A stretch of 10,868 bases of DNA from JBBCJM01 sp037190175 (GTDB lineage Bacteria; Pseudomonadota; Alphaproteobacteria; Rhodobacterales; Rhodobacteraceae): NCBI GenBank assembly GCA_037190175.1, contig JBBCJM010000179.1, positions 1 to 10,868 of the forward strand, read 5' to 3'. Below the pieces are notes generated by a model that was not told the origin of the DNA, ran no database searches, and saw nothing but the letters and a program-made list of their open reading frames with translations. Below, piece by piece: positions 1 through 9,048 of this stretch (the first letter of the stretch is position 1; each line of letters starts with the position of its first letter). Position numbers and translations under genes: made by a program.

Positions 1-6
1 CCCCCC

Positions 7-30
7 CCGCCGCTCTCCATCATCCGGCGG
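7..30 (-). terminator. Possible weak hairpin after the operon
   Basis: A 6-bp inverted repeat (CCGCCG at 7-12, CGGCGG at 25-30) encloses a 12-nt loop. It begins 8 nt past the dehydrogenase stop codon, where a terminator of the minus-strand operon would be expected. In the direction of transcription it is followed by a G run rather than a T tract, so it is not a canonical intrinsic terminator, and a 6-bp GC repeat is not rare at this composition. The rest of 1-37 holds nothing recognisable. Confidence 0.22.
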
Positions 31-37
31 CTGGGGC

Positions 38-757
38 CTACAGGTCGTTCGTGGCCGGCAGGATCACCAGGTCGCGGATGGTGACGTTGCGGGGGCGGGT
101 CAGCATGAAGACCACGGCCTCGGCCACCTCCGCCGCCTCCATCAGCCCGCCGGCGGCCAGTTCGGCGTTCAGCTTGTCCTGCGGCCAGTCCTTGATCAGC
201 GCCGTCACCACCGGGCCCGGCAGCACCGCGCCCACCCGCACGCCATGGGGCGCGACCTGCCGGCGCAGGGTGTGGACAAACGCCTGCACCGCGAACTTCG
301 AGGCGGTGTAGATCGGCTCGTGCACCACCGGCACCACCCCGGCGATGGAGCTGGTCATCAGGATGTCGCCCGCCCCCTGCGCCACCATGTGCGGCAGCAC
401 CGCGTGGACCGAACGGAAGGCGGCGTTGACGTTCAGGTTCAGCACCCGGTCCCAGGCGTCGGGGTCGCCGTCCACCACCTGCCCGCCGACATAGGCCCCG
501 GCATTGGCGTGGAAGATGTCCAGCCCGCCGGCGCGGTCGAGGATCGCGGGCAGCATCCCCGTCACCGCGGCAGGGTCGGTCACGTCCAGCGGCAGGGCGA
601 TGGCGCCCTCGATCCCCGCCGCCTCCAGCGCCGCGGCGTCGCGGTCCACCAGCACCACCCGCGCGCCCTCGGCCGCCAGCGCCCGGGCGCAGGCCAGCCC
701 GATGCCGGAACCGGCGCCGGTGATCGCCGCGACCTTGCCTGCCAGTGAGATTGCCAT
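38..757 (-). CDS. rbtD: Ribitol 2-dehydrogenase (short-chain dehydrogenase/reductase)
   Basis: A cytoplasmic classical SDR of 239 aa, predicted to oxidise ribitol to D-ribulose with NAD+. The Rossmann motif TGAGSGIG is at 13-20, and D38 at the end of the second strand favours NAD over NADP. NAG is at 85-87, and the catalytic set is N109, S137, Y150 and K154. From memory, several blocks match Klebsiella ribitol dehydrogenase almost word for word: DIFHANAGAY (80-89), YTASKFAVQAFVHT (150-163), GVRVGAVLPGPVVTAL (172-187) and DWP (190-192). The match carries on to the C-terminus (VILP, then DL), and the protein lacks only a few N-terminal residues of that enzyme. It is the last gene of the operon. 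The start is supported by AGGAG 7 nt upstream; this Shine-Dalgarno overlaps the TAG stop of the ATPase gene, suggesting coupled translation. The neighbouring pentulose kinase fits the product. Another pentitol as main substrate cannot be excluded. Confidence 0.88.
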   Translation of the reverse strand: MAISLAGKVAAITGAGSGIGLACARALAAEGARVVLVDRDAAALEAAGIEGAIALPLDVTDPAAVTGMLPAILDRAGGLDIFHANAGAYVGGQVVDGDPDAWDRVLNLNVNAAFRSVHAVLPHMVAQGAGDILMTSSIAGVVPVVHEPIYTASKFAVQAFVHTLRRQVAPHGVRVGAVLPGPVVTALIKDWPQDKLNAELAAGGLMEAAEVAEAVVFMLTRPRNVTIRDLVILPATNDL

Positions 758-766
758 CGTCGTCTC

Positions 767-1846
<1,080 letters not shown>

Positions 1847-3451
1847 TCAGTCCTCCGTCAGTGGGTGCGCCCGCGCCGTGGCCTGCAACGCCTCGAAGGC
1901 GGCGAAGCGGCGGGCGTGCAGGGCGGATTGCCCCTCGTCGGGGGTGAAGATATCCGCGCCCCCCGTCATGGCGGCCATGGCGGCGGCGAGGTCGGGATAG
2001 GTCCCGGCGGCGGCAGCGCCCAGCATGGCGGCGCCCAAGAGCACGGGTTCCGGGTGGTGCGGCGTGGCAAGGGGGGTGCCGGTGCAGTCGGCCAGCAGCT
2101 GCCGCACCAGCGGATGCCGCCCGGCCCCGCCCGAGAGCACCAGCAGGTCCACCCCGGCCCCCTGCGCCCGCGAGGCGGCGATGATCTGGCGCAGCCCGTA
2201 GCCCACCCCCAGCAGCGCTGCGACGTAGAGCGCGATCAGGCTGTCGCGGCCCCGGTCCAGCCCCAGCCCGGCGATCACCGCCCGCGCCTCGGGGTCGGCG
2301 AAGGGGGCGCGGTTGCCGTTGAAATCGGGCACCACAGTCAGGCGGCCGGCGAGGGCCGCAGGCTGATCGTGAGCGGCGGCCAGCGTGGCGAGGTGGTCGG
2401 CCAGGGACAGGCCCAGCGCCGCCGCCTCGTCCCGCATCGCGAGGGCGGCCGGGTGCAGGGCGATGGTCTGGTCGATGGCGGCGCCGGCGGCGGACTGGCC
2501 GCCCTCGTTCAGCCACAGGCCCGGCACCATGGCGGAATGGTAGGGCCCCCAGACGCCGGGGATATGCGTCGGCCCCTCGGTGCTGGCCATGGTGCAGGCC
2601 GAGGTGCCGAGGATATAGGCCATCCGCCCCACCGCCCGCGGTTCCCCCTGCCCCCGCACCGCGACCGACCCCAGCCCCCCGGCATGCGCGTCGATCAGCC
2701 CGGCGCCGACCGGGGTGCCGGGGGCGAGCCCCAGATCGGCCGCGGCTTCCGCCGTCAGCCCGGCACCCAGCGGCTGCCCCGGCGGGACGATCCGGGTGCC
2801 GATGCGGGCGAAGCCGTCGTCGGCCAGATCGCCCAGGCCCACCTGCCGGAAATAGCCGGGGTCCCAGCGGTTCTCATGGGCGAGGTAGGTCCATTTGCAG
2901 GTCACCGTGCAGGCGGATCGGGCCAGATCGCCGGTCGCCTTCCAGCCCAGGAAATCGGCCAGTTCGAGGAACTGCCATGCCGCGCGATACGTGTCGGGCA
3001 GCATCTCCTTCAGCCACAGGAGTTTCGGCGTCTCCATCTCGGGCGAGATGGTGCCGCCCACATAGTCCAGCACCGGGTGGCGGGTGGCGTTGATGCGGCG
3101 GGCCTGCGCCGTGGCGCGGTGGTCCATCCAGACGATGATGTTCCGTGCGGTATCGCCATGGGGGCCGACCGGCAGGGGCTGCCCCCCGGGACCCAGCACC
3201 ACCAGCGAACAGGTGGCGTCGAAGCCGATCCCCGCCACGCTGGCAGGGTCGATCCCCGCCATCGCCTCGCGCACCGCCCCGCAAACCGCGGCCCAGATAT
3301 CGGCACTGGACTGTTCGGCGATCAGGGGGGCGTCCTGCCACAGCCGGATGTCGCGCTTGGCATGCGCCACCAACCGCCCGTCCGCCGCCACCACGCCGGC
3401 CCGGGCGCTGCCGGTGCCCACGTCCACCCCGATGAAATGCCGCCCCTGCAT
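1847..3451 (-). CDS. FGGY-family pentulose kinase, probably D-ribulokinase
   Basis: A 534-aa cytoplasmic kinase predicted to phosphorylate D-ribulose to D-ribulose 5-phosphate with ATP. Both actin-like FGGY domains are present. The N-terminal domain (about 5-275) starts with the phosphate loop GVDVGTGSARAG (8-19) and has FDATCSLVVL (78-87), WMDHRA (108-113) and the likely catalytic base D254 in GLIDAHAGG. The C-terminal domain has LGTSAC (281-286), FNGNRAPFADP (377-387) and the nucleotide-binding LSGGAGRHPLV (439-449). The FDATCSLVVL stretch and the length fit the ribulokinase branch of FGGY pentulose kinases, which includes Klebsiella RbtK, rather than xylulokinase or glycerol kinase. Its start codon abuts the stop of the FAD oxidoreductase gene (TGAATG) behind only a weak GGGCGG, so translation probably depends on reinitiation. 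Together with the downstream dehydrogenase it completes a ribitol pathway. D-ribulose as substrate is an inference; L-ribulose or another ketopentose is possible. Confidence 0.87.
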   Translation of the reverse strand: MQGRHFIGVDVGTGSARAGVVAADGRLVAHAKRDIRLWQDAPLIAEQSSADIWAAVCGAVREAMAGIDPASVAGIGFDATCSLVVLGPGGQPLPVGPHGDTARNIIVWMDHRATAQARRINATRHPVLDYVGGTISPEMETPKLLWLKEMLPDTYRAAWQFLELADFLGWKATGDLARSACTVTCKWTYLAHENRWDPGYFRQVGLGDLADDGFARIGTRIVPPGQPLGAGLTAEAAADLGLAPGTPVGAGLIDAHAGGLGSVAVRGQGEPRAVGRMAYILGTSACTMASTEGPTHIPGVWGPYHSAMVPGLWLNEGGQSAAGAAIDQTIALHPAALAMRDEAAALGLSLADHLATLAAAHDQPAALAGRLTVVPDFNGNRAPFADPEARAVIAGLGLDRGRDSLIALYVAALLGVGYGLRQIIAASRAQGAGVDLLVLSGGAGRHPLVRQLLADCTGTPLATPHHPEPVLLGAAMLGAAAAGTYPDLAAAMAAMTGGADIFTPDEGQSALHARRFAAFEALQATARAHPLTED

Positions 3452-4885
3452 TCAGGCCGCCCGGTCGGACAGACTGGCCCGCGTGCCGTCCGGGTTGCGC
3501 AGGTAGACGCCATGTTCCAGCTGCTGGCGGCGCAGCTCGGCCAGGTCGATCTCGGCCGGCGCGCGGTTACTGCGCAGGGAAATCTTCGCCGCCCGCCCCG
3601 CCGCCTCGCCCATCGCCATGCAGGTCGCCATCACCCGGATCGCCCCCATCGCCTCATGCGTGGCCGAGATGCTGCGGCCAGCCACCAGCAGGTTCTGCAC
3701 CTTCTGCGGCACGAGGGAGCGATAGGGAATGTCGTAGCAGTCGCCGCACCAGATCAGCGTGCAGCCCTGATCGCCGGGGCGGTGGATGTCGATCGGATAG
3801 CTCGCCACCGCGATGGCATCGTCGAAATGCCGGCAGGCCAGCACGTCCTCCTGCGTCATCATGTAGTGGCCGACGATCCGCCGCGTCTCGCGGATGCCCA
3901 GGAAGGGCGCGGTCTTGGTGAAATAGGCGTTCTCGAAGCCGGCGACGTAGTTCACCAGATAGGTCACGATATCGTCGATCTGGGCGCGGGCCTCGATCTC
4001 GCCCTCGGTCAGGCTGCGGGCGTCGGTGCCGTCGGTGCCGGCGACGCGGGTCATGTTGATCCAGACCTCGCCCTTCTTGAGGCCGGTGATGATGATGGTG
4101 CGCTCGTTGGGGATCTTCAGACCGCGCTCGGCCTTGGCCTTGGCCATCAGCTCGCGCAGGCCCACGACGATGAACTGGTGATTCTGGCCGAAATAGTCGG
4201 CGGGGATGAAGTCGGTCAGGTAGGTCCGGGCCGCGGGCGGGGCATTGGCGATGGCCAGACGCAGCGCGTCGGTATCGACGCCCCCCAGGCAGAACATCAG
4301 CGTGGGCGGCTGCATGCCCCCCTGTTCGTTGCCCTTCTCGCAGGGGACGCCCGCCCGCCAGGCCACATCCGCATCGCCCGAACAGTCGATCACCACGCGG
4401 GCCAGGATGGCGGAACGGCCCGACTTGCTTTCGGTGATGACGCCGCGGATCGTGTCGCCTTCCATGATCGCCTGCGAGAAGAAGGTGTAGAACAGCACGT
4501 CCACCCCGGCCTCGGTCAGCATCTCGAGCGCCACGGTCTTGACCGCCTCGGGCTCGACCAGGGTGATCCCCATGTGCAGCGGGCAGGGGCGGTGTTCGCT
4601 GGCGCCGTCGCGCTCGGTGCGCAGGCGCTCGATGAACCTTTGCGGCAGGCCGTCGATGATGCGGTTGCCCTTCTGGCCCAGGAAGCCCAGCACCGGCAGG
4701 CCGATGGTCATGTTGCCGCCGACGAAGCTGCGGCTTTCGATCAGGCCGACGCGCAGCCCGTCCTCGGCCGCGGCCAGCGCCGCCGTGAGGCCGGCAGGCC
4801 CGCCGCCGACGACCAGAACGTCATACTCGGCGGAAACCGGGATGCTGCGGGCCGGTTCCTGGATGCTGCGTTGCGAGAGTGCCAT
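3452..4885 (-). CDS. FAD-dependent oxidoreductase (FAD_oxidored, PF12831-like), unknown substrate
   Basis: A 477-aa flavoprotein with no signal peptide or membrane segment, so probably cytoplasmic. The N-terminal Rossmann fold binds FAD: GGGPAG at 27-32 and acidic E50 at the end of the second strand, followed by the SFVGGNMT stretch (53-60). VIDCSGDADVAW (165-176) is the second conserved FAD-contact motif of this family. Near the C-terminus, a CGDCYDIPYRSL segment and NLLVAGRSISATHEAMG with ATCMAMGEAAG (about 380-430) form the usual closing FAD signature. Its reaction cannot be read from the sequence; relatives are annotated only as FAD-dependent oxidoreductases. It lies between the binding-protein gene and the kinase gene, so it should act on the imported substrate or a relative, perhaps as an alternative polyol or sugar oxidation route. 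The start has AGGA upstream and follows a 54-bp gap with a strong hairpin. It is not needed for the textbook ribitol pathway. Confidence 0.85.
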   Translation of the reverse strand: MALSQRSIQEPARSIPVSAEYDVLVVGGGPAGLTAALAAAEDGLRVGLIESRSFVGGNMTIGLPVLGFLGQKGNRIIDGLPQRFIERLRTERDGASEHRPCPLHMGITLVEPEAVKTVALEMLTEAGVDVLFYTFFSQAIMEGDTIRGVITESKSGRSAILARVVIDCSGDADVAWRAGVPCEKGNEQGGMQPPTLMFCLGGVDTDALRLAIANAPPAARTYLTDFIPADYFGQNHQFIVVGLRELMAKAKAERGLKIPNERTIIITGLKKGEVWINMTRVAGTDGTDARSLTEGEIEARAQIDDIVTYLVNYVAGFENAYFTKTAPFLGIRETRRIVGHYMMTQEDVLACRHFDDAIAVASYPIDIHRPGDQGCTLIWCGDCYDIPYRSLVPQKVQNLLVAGRSISATHEAMGAIRVMATCMAMGEAAGRAAKISLRSNRAPAEIDLAELRRQQLEHGVYLRNPDGTRASLSDRAA

Positions 4886-4910
4886 GGTGGGTTCCTGAGG
4901 GGGTGGGAAA

Positions 4911-4932
4911 GGCGGGCGGCGAACCGCCCGCC
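4911..4932 (-). other. Intercistronic hairpin with TTCG loop between binding-protein and oxidoreductase genes
   Basis: A perfect 9-bp inverted repeat (GGCGGGCGG at 4911-4919, CCGCCCGCC at 4924-4932) has a 4-nt loop that reads TTCG on the transcribed strand. It lies 7 nt after the binding-protein stop codon and is followed by TTT and a C-rich run. Hairpins here are known in binding-protein transporter operons, where they protect the upstream message or partly terminate, so that the binding protein is made in excess. The closing pair beside the loop is G-C, not the C-G of the most stable UUCG loops. The role is inferred from position. Confidence 0.6.
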
Positions 4933-4939
4933 CATGTCG

Positions 4940-6226
4940 TCAGCTTTGCGGCAGAAGCGGCGTGATCCGCTCGACCATCGCGGCCACGGCATCGGCCGGC
5001 GCCTTGCGGCCCAGCACGGCCAGCTGCACCTCTTCCAGGAAGATCTGCTGCGCCCGCGCCCCTTCCGGGAAGGGCGGGAAGGCGCCGCGCGCGGTGGCCA
5101 GCGCCGTGGCCTCTTCCCCCGCCACCGGGCTGGCGGCGGCGAAGTCGGGGTCGGCATAGGTCGACACCCGCACCGGCCCGTTGCCGTTCCTGGCCATGCC
5201 CAGCGTGACGCGGGGCGAGGACACCTCGCGGATATAGGACCAGGCGAGGTCCTTGTCGGCGAAGTTGGCCGGGATCGACATCCCCCAGCTTTCGGTGACC
5301 GCCGCCATCTCGCCGTCGAAGGTGGCGGATTTCGGGAACTGCGTGGCCTTGATCCGGCCGGGGAAGCGCGACTGCTCGGGGTTGTTGAACTGCGCATAGC
5401 GGGCGAAGGTGATCATGGTGAAGGCCGCGCGGCCCTGCTGCATCCAGGTCACCTGATCGTCGTTCTTGGTGGTGGCATAGCTGCGCGGCAGAGCGCCGGC
5501 GTTGAACATGTCGTTCAGCACGGTCAGCGCCTTGACCATCGCATCGGGGTTCGACAGCAGGTTGAAGTCGGCGTCGATATATTCGCCGCCGAAGGCCCGG
5601 GCCACCGACACCGGGAACACGGCCAGGTCCGAGGCCATGATCATCCCCGTGACCGGGGTGCCGTCGCGGGAGGTGAAGGTGAGCCGCTTGGCCTGTTCCA
5701 CCAGCTCCTCCAGCGTGGTGGGCGGGGCCGAGATCCCGGCCTCTTCCAGCAGCGCCTCGTTGTAGAACAGGCCGCCGGTGGCGTGGCGCACCGGGATGCC
5801 GATGGTCTTGCCGTCCACCGTCATCGCCTGCCGCAGGCCGGGGGCGATGTCGTCGTAATCCTCGATGGGATCGCTGGCCAGATAGTCGTCCAGCGGGTGG
5901 AACAGGCTGGCGATCTCGGACGTGGGCCGGTTGTCGATGATGTAGCCCACGCCGAAATCGGTCGAGGGCAGCCCGGCCTCGCGGAACAGGCGGTCCTGCA
6001 AGGGGTTCGAATCCAGCGTGGTGAACTCGGTCGCCGCGTTGTTGGCGGATTTCCACGCCGCCAGCAGATCCTCGCCGCCATCCGGCATCAGCACCGTCTG
6101 GTGCACCCGGTGGCTGAGGATGTTGAGCGTCTTCGCCTGCGCGAAGGTGGGGCCGGCGGCCAGCACCGCGGCCCCGGCCGCGGCGGTGCCCATGAAATGC
6201 CTGCGCGTGAGATGTCCAGTTGCCAT
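4940..6226 (-). CDS. Tat-exported ABC transporter substrate-binding protein (SBP_bac_1 type, polyol/sugar)
   Basis: A 428-aa periplasmic binding protein of the CUT1 family, predicted to deliver a polyol, probably ribitol, to the two permeases. A twin-arginine signal is clear: TRRHFMG at 7-13, an Ala/Gly-rich hydrophobic stretch (14-28) and a likely cleavage after AQA at about 31. The mature part begins TLNILSHR and carries family features: DGKTIGIPVRHATGGLFYN (138-156), TTLEELVEQAKRL (170-182) and the C-terminal helix region LGRKAPADAVAAMVERI. Length is normal. The start is well supported by GGGAGGAA with 7 nt spacing. It follows the permease 2 gene by 27 bp and precedes the hairpin at 4911-4932, which may raise its message level. 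Tat export suggests folding before export. The ligand comes only from the operon context. Confidence 0.9.
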   Translation of the reverse strand: MATGHLTRRHFMGTAAAGAAVLAAGPTFAQAKTLNILSHRVHQTVLMPDGGEDLLAAWKSANNAATEFTTLDSNPLQDRLFREAGLPSTDFGVGYIIDNRPTSEIASLFHPLDDYLASDPIEDYDDIAPGLRQAMTVDGKTIGIPVRHATGGLFYNEALLEEAGISAPPTTLEELVEQAKRLTFTSRDGTPVTGMIMASDLAVFPVSVARAFGGEYIDADFNLLSNPDAMVKALTVLNDMFNAGALPRSYATTKNDDQVTWMQQGRAAFTMITFARYAQFNNPEQSRFPGRIKATQFPKSATFDGEMAAVTESWGMSIPANFADKDLAWSYIREVSSPRVTLGMARNGNGPVRVSTYADPDFAAASPVAGEEATALATARGAFPPFPEGARAQQIFLEEVQLAVLGRKAPADAVAAMVERITPLLPQS

Positions 6227-6253
6227 GACGTTTCCTCCCTTATGGTCTGGCGG

Positions 6254-7087
6254 TCATCCCTTGGTCGCCCCGGCGGTCAGGCCGGCGACAAGGTAGCGGT
6301 TCATCACCACGACAAACAGCAGCACGGGCAGCAGTTGCACGGTCGAGGCGGCGAACAGCACGCCCCAGTCGATGCCGTCGATGGACCCGATCATCTCGGA
6401 GATGACGATCGGCGCCGTCTTGGCCCGGGTCGAGGTGAAGATGAAGGCGAAGAGATATTCGTTCCAGGCGTAGACCACGACGAAGACCGCCACGGCCAGG
6501 ATGCCGGGCGCGGCCAGCGGCACGATCACCCGGCGCAGGATGGTCAGCCGCCCGGCCCCGTCGATCTGCGCCGCCTCGTCCAGTTCGCGCGGGATCTGGT
6601 CGATGAAGGTGCGCATCAGCACCGTGCCCAGCGAGACGAAGAAGGTGGCGTAAAGCACGATCAGGATCAGGTGGGTGTCGTTCACCCGCAGCGCGTTCAC
6701 CATGGGGAACAGCGGCAGCGTGACCACGATGGGCGGGATCAGCCGCACCGCGATCAGGAACACCACGCTGCCCTCCAGCAGGCGGCCCGGGTTGCGGGAA
6801 TAGACATAGCCGGCGCAGGTGCTGGCCACGACGGCCAGCAGGGTGGCCCCGGCGGTGACGACCAGGCTGTTGGCAAGGCCGGCGAAGAAGCTCTGCCAGC
6901 TGGCCCACAGCACCGAGTAGTGCCGCCATGTCGGCTCGAACAGCCACTTGGGCGGCACGGCGAAGATGTCCTGCCCGGGCTTCAGCGAAGACATGACGAT
7001 GAAGGCGATGGGGAACAGCGACCAGACCAGGATCGCCGCCACCGCGAGCGCCTTGGCCCCCCGGATGGCGATGCGGTCAATGCGCAT
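6254..7087 (-). CDS. Carbohydrate ABC transporter permease (MalG/SmoG type)
   Basis: A 277-aa inner-membrane permease of a CUT1 importer, with about six hydrophobic helices beginning near 12-33 and ending near 248-272. The cytoplasmic EAA loop, which contacts the ATPase, reads LDEAAQIDGAGRLTILRR at 169-186. PPKWLFEPTW (45-54) and the C-terminal VAGLTAGATKG are typical of the MalG half of such transporters. The gene overlaps the end of permease 1 by 11 bp (7077-7087), the normal arrangement for paired permeases and a sign of coupled translation. Specificity (ribitol or related polyol) is inferred from the operon. Confidence 0.93.
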   Translation of the reverse strand: MRIDRIAIRGAKALAVAAILVWSLFPIAFIVMSSLKPGQDIFAVPPKWLFEPTWRHYSVLWASWQSFFAGLANSLVVTAGATLLAVVASTCAGYVYSRNPGRLLEGSVVFLIAVRLIPPIVVTLPLFPMVNALRVNDTHLILIVLYATFFVSLGTVLMRTFIDQIPRELDEAAQIDGAGRLTILRRVIVPLAAPGILAVAVFVVVYAWNEYLFAFIFTSTRAKTAPIVISEMIGSIDGIDWGVLFAASTVQLLPVLLFVVVMNRYLVAGLTAGATKG

Positions 7088-7955
7088 GGGCGGCCACCTG
7101 GCGGCGCAGGATCAGCACATAGCCGAGCCCCAGCAGCAGCGAGACCACCACCATGATCCAGGCCGTGGCCGAGGCCGTGCCGAAGGAGGAATAGGTGAAG
7201 GCCTCGCGGTACAGGTAGACCGCCAGCACCTCGGTGGTGCGCGCGGGCCCCCCTTGGGTCAGCAGCCAGACCTCGGAAAACATGCGGAAGGCGAAGATAT
7301 ATCGGAAGAGAAGCGCCACGATGATGGCGGGGGCCAGCAGCGGCACCGTCACCCGGCGGAACGCCTGCCAGCGGGTGGCGCCGTCGATGCGCGCGGCCTC
7401 ATAGAGGTCCTGCGGGATCGCCAGCCGGGCGGCGTAAAGGATGACGAAGGTGAAGGGCAGGTGCATCCAGACGGTCAGCAGCCCGATCAGGATCATCGCG
7501 TGCAGCGGCTCGAACGACCAGTCGAGGATGGGCAGGCCCAACCGTTGCAGCGCCATGGTCACCGGCCCGAGGTCCGGGTCGAACAGGAAGCGCCACATGG
7601 CCACCGCCACCACCTCGCTGACCGCATAGGGGGCGAGCACCGCGACCAGCAGGCACCGCCGCATCGGCAGCCCGCTGGCGAAGAGCAGCGCCATGCCGAG
7701 GCCCAGCAGCAGTTCGAAATGCACCGCCAGCATGACCAGCACCACGGTGTTCCACAGCGCCGAGCGGAAGCCGGGATCGGTCAGAGTGGTGACATAGTTG
7801 CGCCAGCCCACGAAGGTGGGGGCCACGCCATAGCTCGACTGGTGGAAGCTGAGCCACACCACATAGAGCGAGGGGATCACCACCACGCTCAGGATCAGGA
7901 TGTGGACCGGCGCGACCAGCGGCATCAGCCCGGCGAGGTTTCTGGACTTCACCAT
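7077..7955 (-). CDS. Carbohydrate ABC transporter permease (MalF/SmoF type)
   Basis: A 292-aa inner-membrane permease pairing with the product of the next gene. The first helix lies at about 9-34 (PLVAPVHILILSVVVIPSL), followed by FVGWRNYVTTLTD, a periplasmic segment typical of MalF-like permeases. The EAA loop YEAARIDGATRWQAFRRV is at 185-202, and LLTQGGPARTTEVLAVYLYREAF (231-253) is a family hallmark. I chose the ATG at 7953-7955 and not the far upstream start at 8207. The upstream extension is Arg/Gly/Pro-rich shadow sequence lying inside the lacI-type gene, whereas this start gives a normal family length. The start overlaps the regulator stop in ATGGTGA, with GAGGG a short distance upstream, so regulator and transporter are probably translationally coupled. 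Confidence 0.92.
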   Translation of the reverse strand: MVKSRNLAGLMPLVAPVHILILSVVVIPSLYVVWLSFHQSSYGVAPTFVGWRNYVTTLTDPGFRSALWNTVVLVMLAVHFELLLGLGMALLFASGLPMRRCLLVAVLAPYAVSEVVAVAMWRFLFDPDLGPVTMALQRLGLPILDWSFEPLHAMILIGLLTVWMHLPFTFVILYAARLAIPQDLYEAARIDGATRWQAFRRVTVPLLAPAIIVALLFRYIFAFRMFSEVWLLTQGGPARTTEVLAVYLYREAFTYSSFGTASATAWIMVVVSLLLGLGYVLILRRQVAAHAH

Positions 7956-9013
7956 GGTCCGCCCTCGCGCGCGGCCTGTTCCGCTGCCGCGGTCAGCCCC
8001 GTGGCCCCGGCCCCGCGCACCGAGCGGCGGACCTGCAGGTCGGCGGCCAGCAGCGCCCGTTGCGCGGGCTCGTCCGATCCCGCCATGCGCAGCCGCAGCC
8101 GGGCCCAGACCGCCTCGGCCATCTCGTCCAGCGGCTGGCGGATCGCGGTCAGCGGGGTCTTGCGCGCCGACATCCACGGGTAATCGTCGAACCCGATCAG
8201 CGAACATTGCTCGGGCACCTCGATGCCCGCGCGCGCCAGCCCGCCCAGCACCGCCAGCGTGGTGACGTTGGTCAGCGCGAAGACCGCCGAGGGCGCGGGA
8301 TTGGCCGCCAGCCAGCGGACGAACACCTCGGTCCCTCGCTCGGCCGAGGAGCCCAGCTCCACCACCCGCGGCGCGGGGCGGCCGAGGCTGGCCGCCATCT
8401 CGGCCACGCCCCGCACCCGCTCGCGGATGGGCGAGATCGACAGGTTCGAGGCGGCGATGGTGATCTCGTCATGCCCGGTCTCGACCAGGTGCCGCGCCGC
8501 CAGCGCCCCGGCGGCGGCGTTGTCGATCATCACCGTGTCGGCGAAGGCCCCGGCGGGCGGCAGGCGGTCGGCCAGCACCATCGGCAGGTGCCCGGCCTCG
8601 TCGCGCAGGATCTGCGGAATCTCGTCGGAACAGGGCACCGCCACCAGCCCGGCCGGCCGCCAGCCCAAGAGCGCCCGCAGCCGCGACTGTTCCAGCGCCG
8701 CGTCGTCGCGCGAACTGGCCACGATCACGTCATAGCCGTCCTTGCGCGCCATGACCTCCAGCCGCGACACCAGGCCGGTGAAGAACACGTCGTCCAGGTC
8801 CGGCACCAGCACGCAGACCACCCGCGCCTGCCCCGAGCGCAGCTGCGAGGCCGCGCGGTCGGGCCGGTATTCCAGCGCCTCGGCCGCCGCCTCGACCTTG
8901 CGCCGCAGGTCCTCGGCCACGTGGCGGTTGCCGCTGAAGACGTTGGAAACCGTGGCGATCGACACCCCCGCGCGGGCGGCGACATGCCGGATGGTGACTC
9001 GCGCGCGGGCCAT
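7949..9013 (-). CDS. LacI-family transcriptional repressor of the operon
   Basis: A 354-aa regulator with the full LacI layout. The helix-turn-helix is at 7-26 (TIRHVAARAGVS, then ATVSNVF), the hinge helix AASQLRSG at 54-61 has minor-groove leucine L58, and a periplasmic-binding-protein-like effector domain spans about 63-332. Effector-domain landmarks are VLADR (146-150), IDNAAAGALAARHL (163-176), IGFDDYPWM (273-281) and PLTAIRQP (287-294). The last 20 or so residues are a low-complexity tail. The ATG has GAGG six nt upstream. Two AAACGTTT palindromes lie 14-34 bp upstream of the start, and it is the first gene of the operon, so it most likely represses itself and all downstream genes until a pathway sugar or polyol binds. 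The effector (ribitol, D-ribulose or other) cannot be told from the sequence. Confidence 0.93.
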   Translation of the reverse strand: MARARVTIRHVAARAGVSIATVSNVFSGNRHVAEDLRRKVEAAAEALEYRPDRAASQLRSGQARVVCVLVPDLDDVFFTGLVSRLEVMARKDGYDVIVASSRDDAALEQSRLRALLGWRPAGLVAVPCSDEIPQILRDEAGHLPMVLADRLPPAGAFADTVMIDNAAAGALAARHLVETGHDEITIAASNLSISPIRERVRGVAEMAASLGRPAPRVVELGSSAERGTEVFVRWLAANPAPSAVFALTNVTTLAVLGGLARAGIEVPEQCSLIGFDDYPWMSARKTPLTAIRQPLDEMAEAVWARLRLRMAGSDEPAQRALLAADLQVRRSVRGAGATGLTAAAEQAAREGGPW

Positions 9014-9024
9014 CGGACGCCTCG

Positions 9025-9036
9025 TAAAACGTTTAG
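9025..9036. promoter_or_regulatory. LacI-type operator, promoter-downstream copy
   Basis: The sequence TAAAACGTTTAG contains the 8-bp palindrome AAACGTTT (9027-9034), with the central CG typical of LacI-family operators. It lies between the candidate -10 box and the start codon of the LacI-type gene, where a bound repressor would block initiation or early elongation. Its symmetry breaks at the fifth position from the centre, so it may be the weaker of the two sites. Confidence 0.62.
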
Positions 9037-9048
9037 CAAAACGTTTTA
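9037..9048. promoter_or_regulatory. LacI-type operator overlapping the -10 box
   Basis: The sequence CAAAACGTTTTA contains the 10-bp perfect palindrome AAAACGTTTT (9038-9047). Its centre is 12 bp from that of the neighbouring site. It overlaps the candidate -10 element of the operon promoter, the classic position for steric repression. This AT-rich patch stands out sharply from its GC-rich surroundings. Confidence 0.7.

Noticed and set aside
7956..8207. N-terminal extension of permease 1 to an upstream start
   Set aside because: The extra 84 residues are Arg/Gly/Pro-rich, lie inside the LacI-type gene in another frame, and precede a permease that already has a normal N-terminus at 7955.
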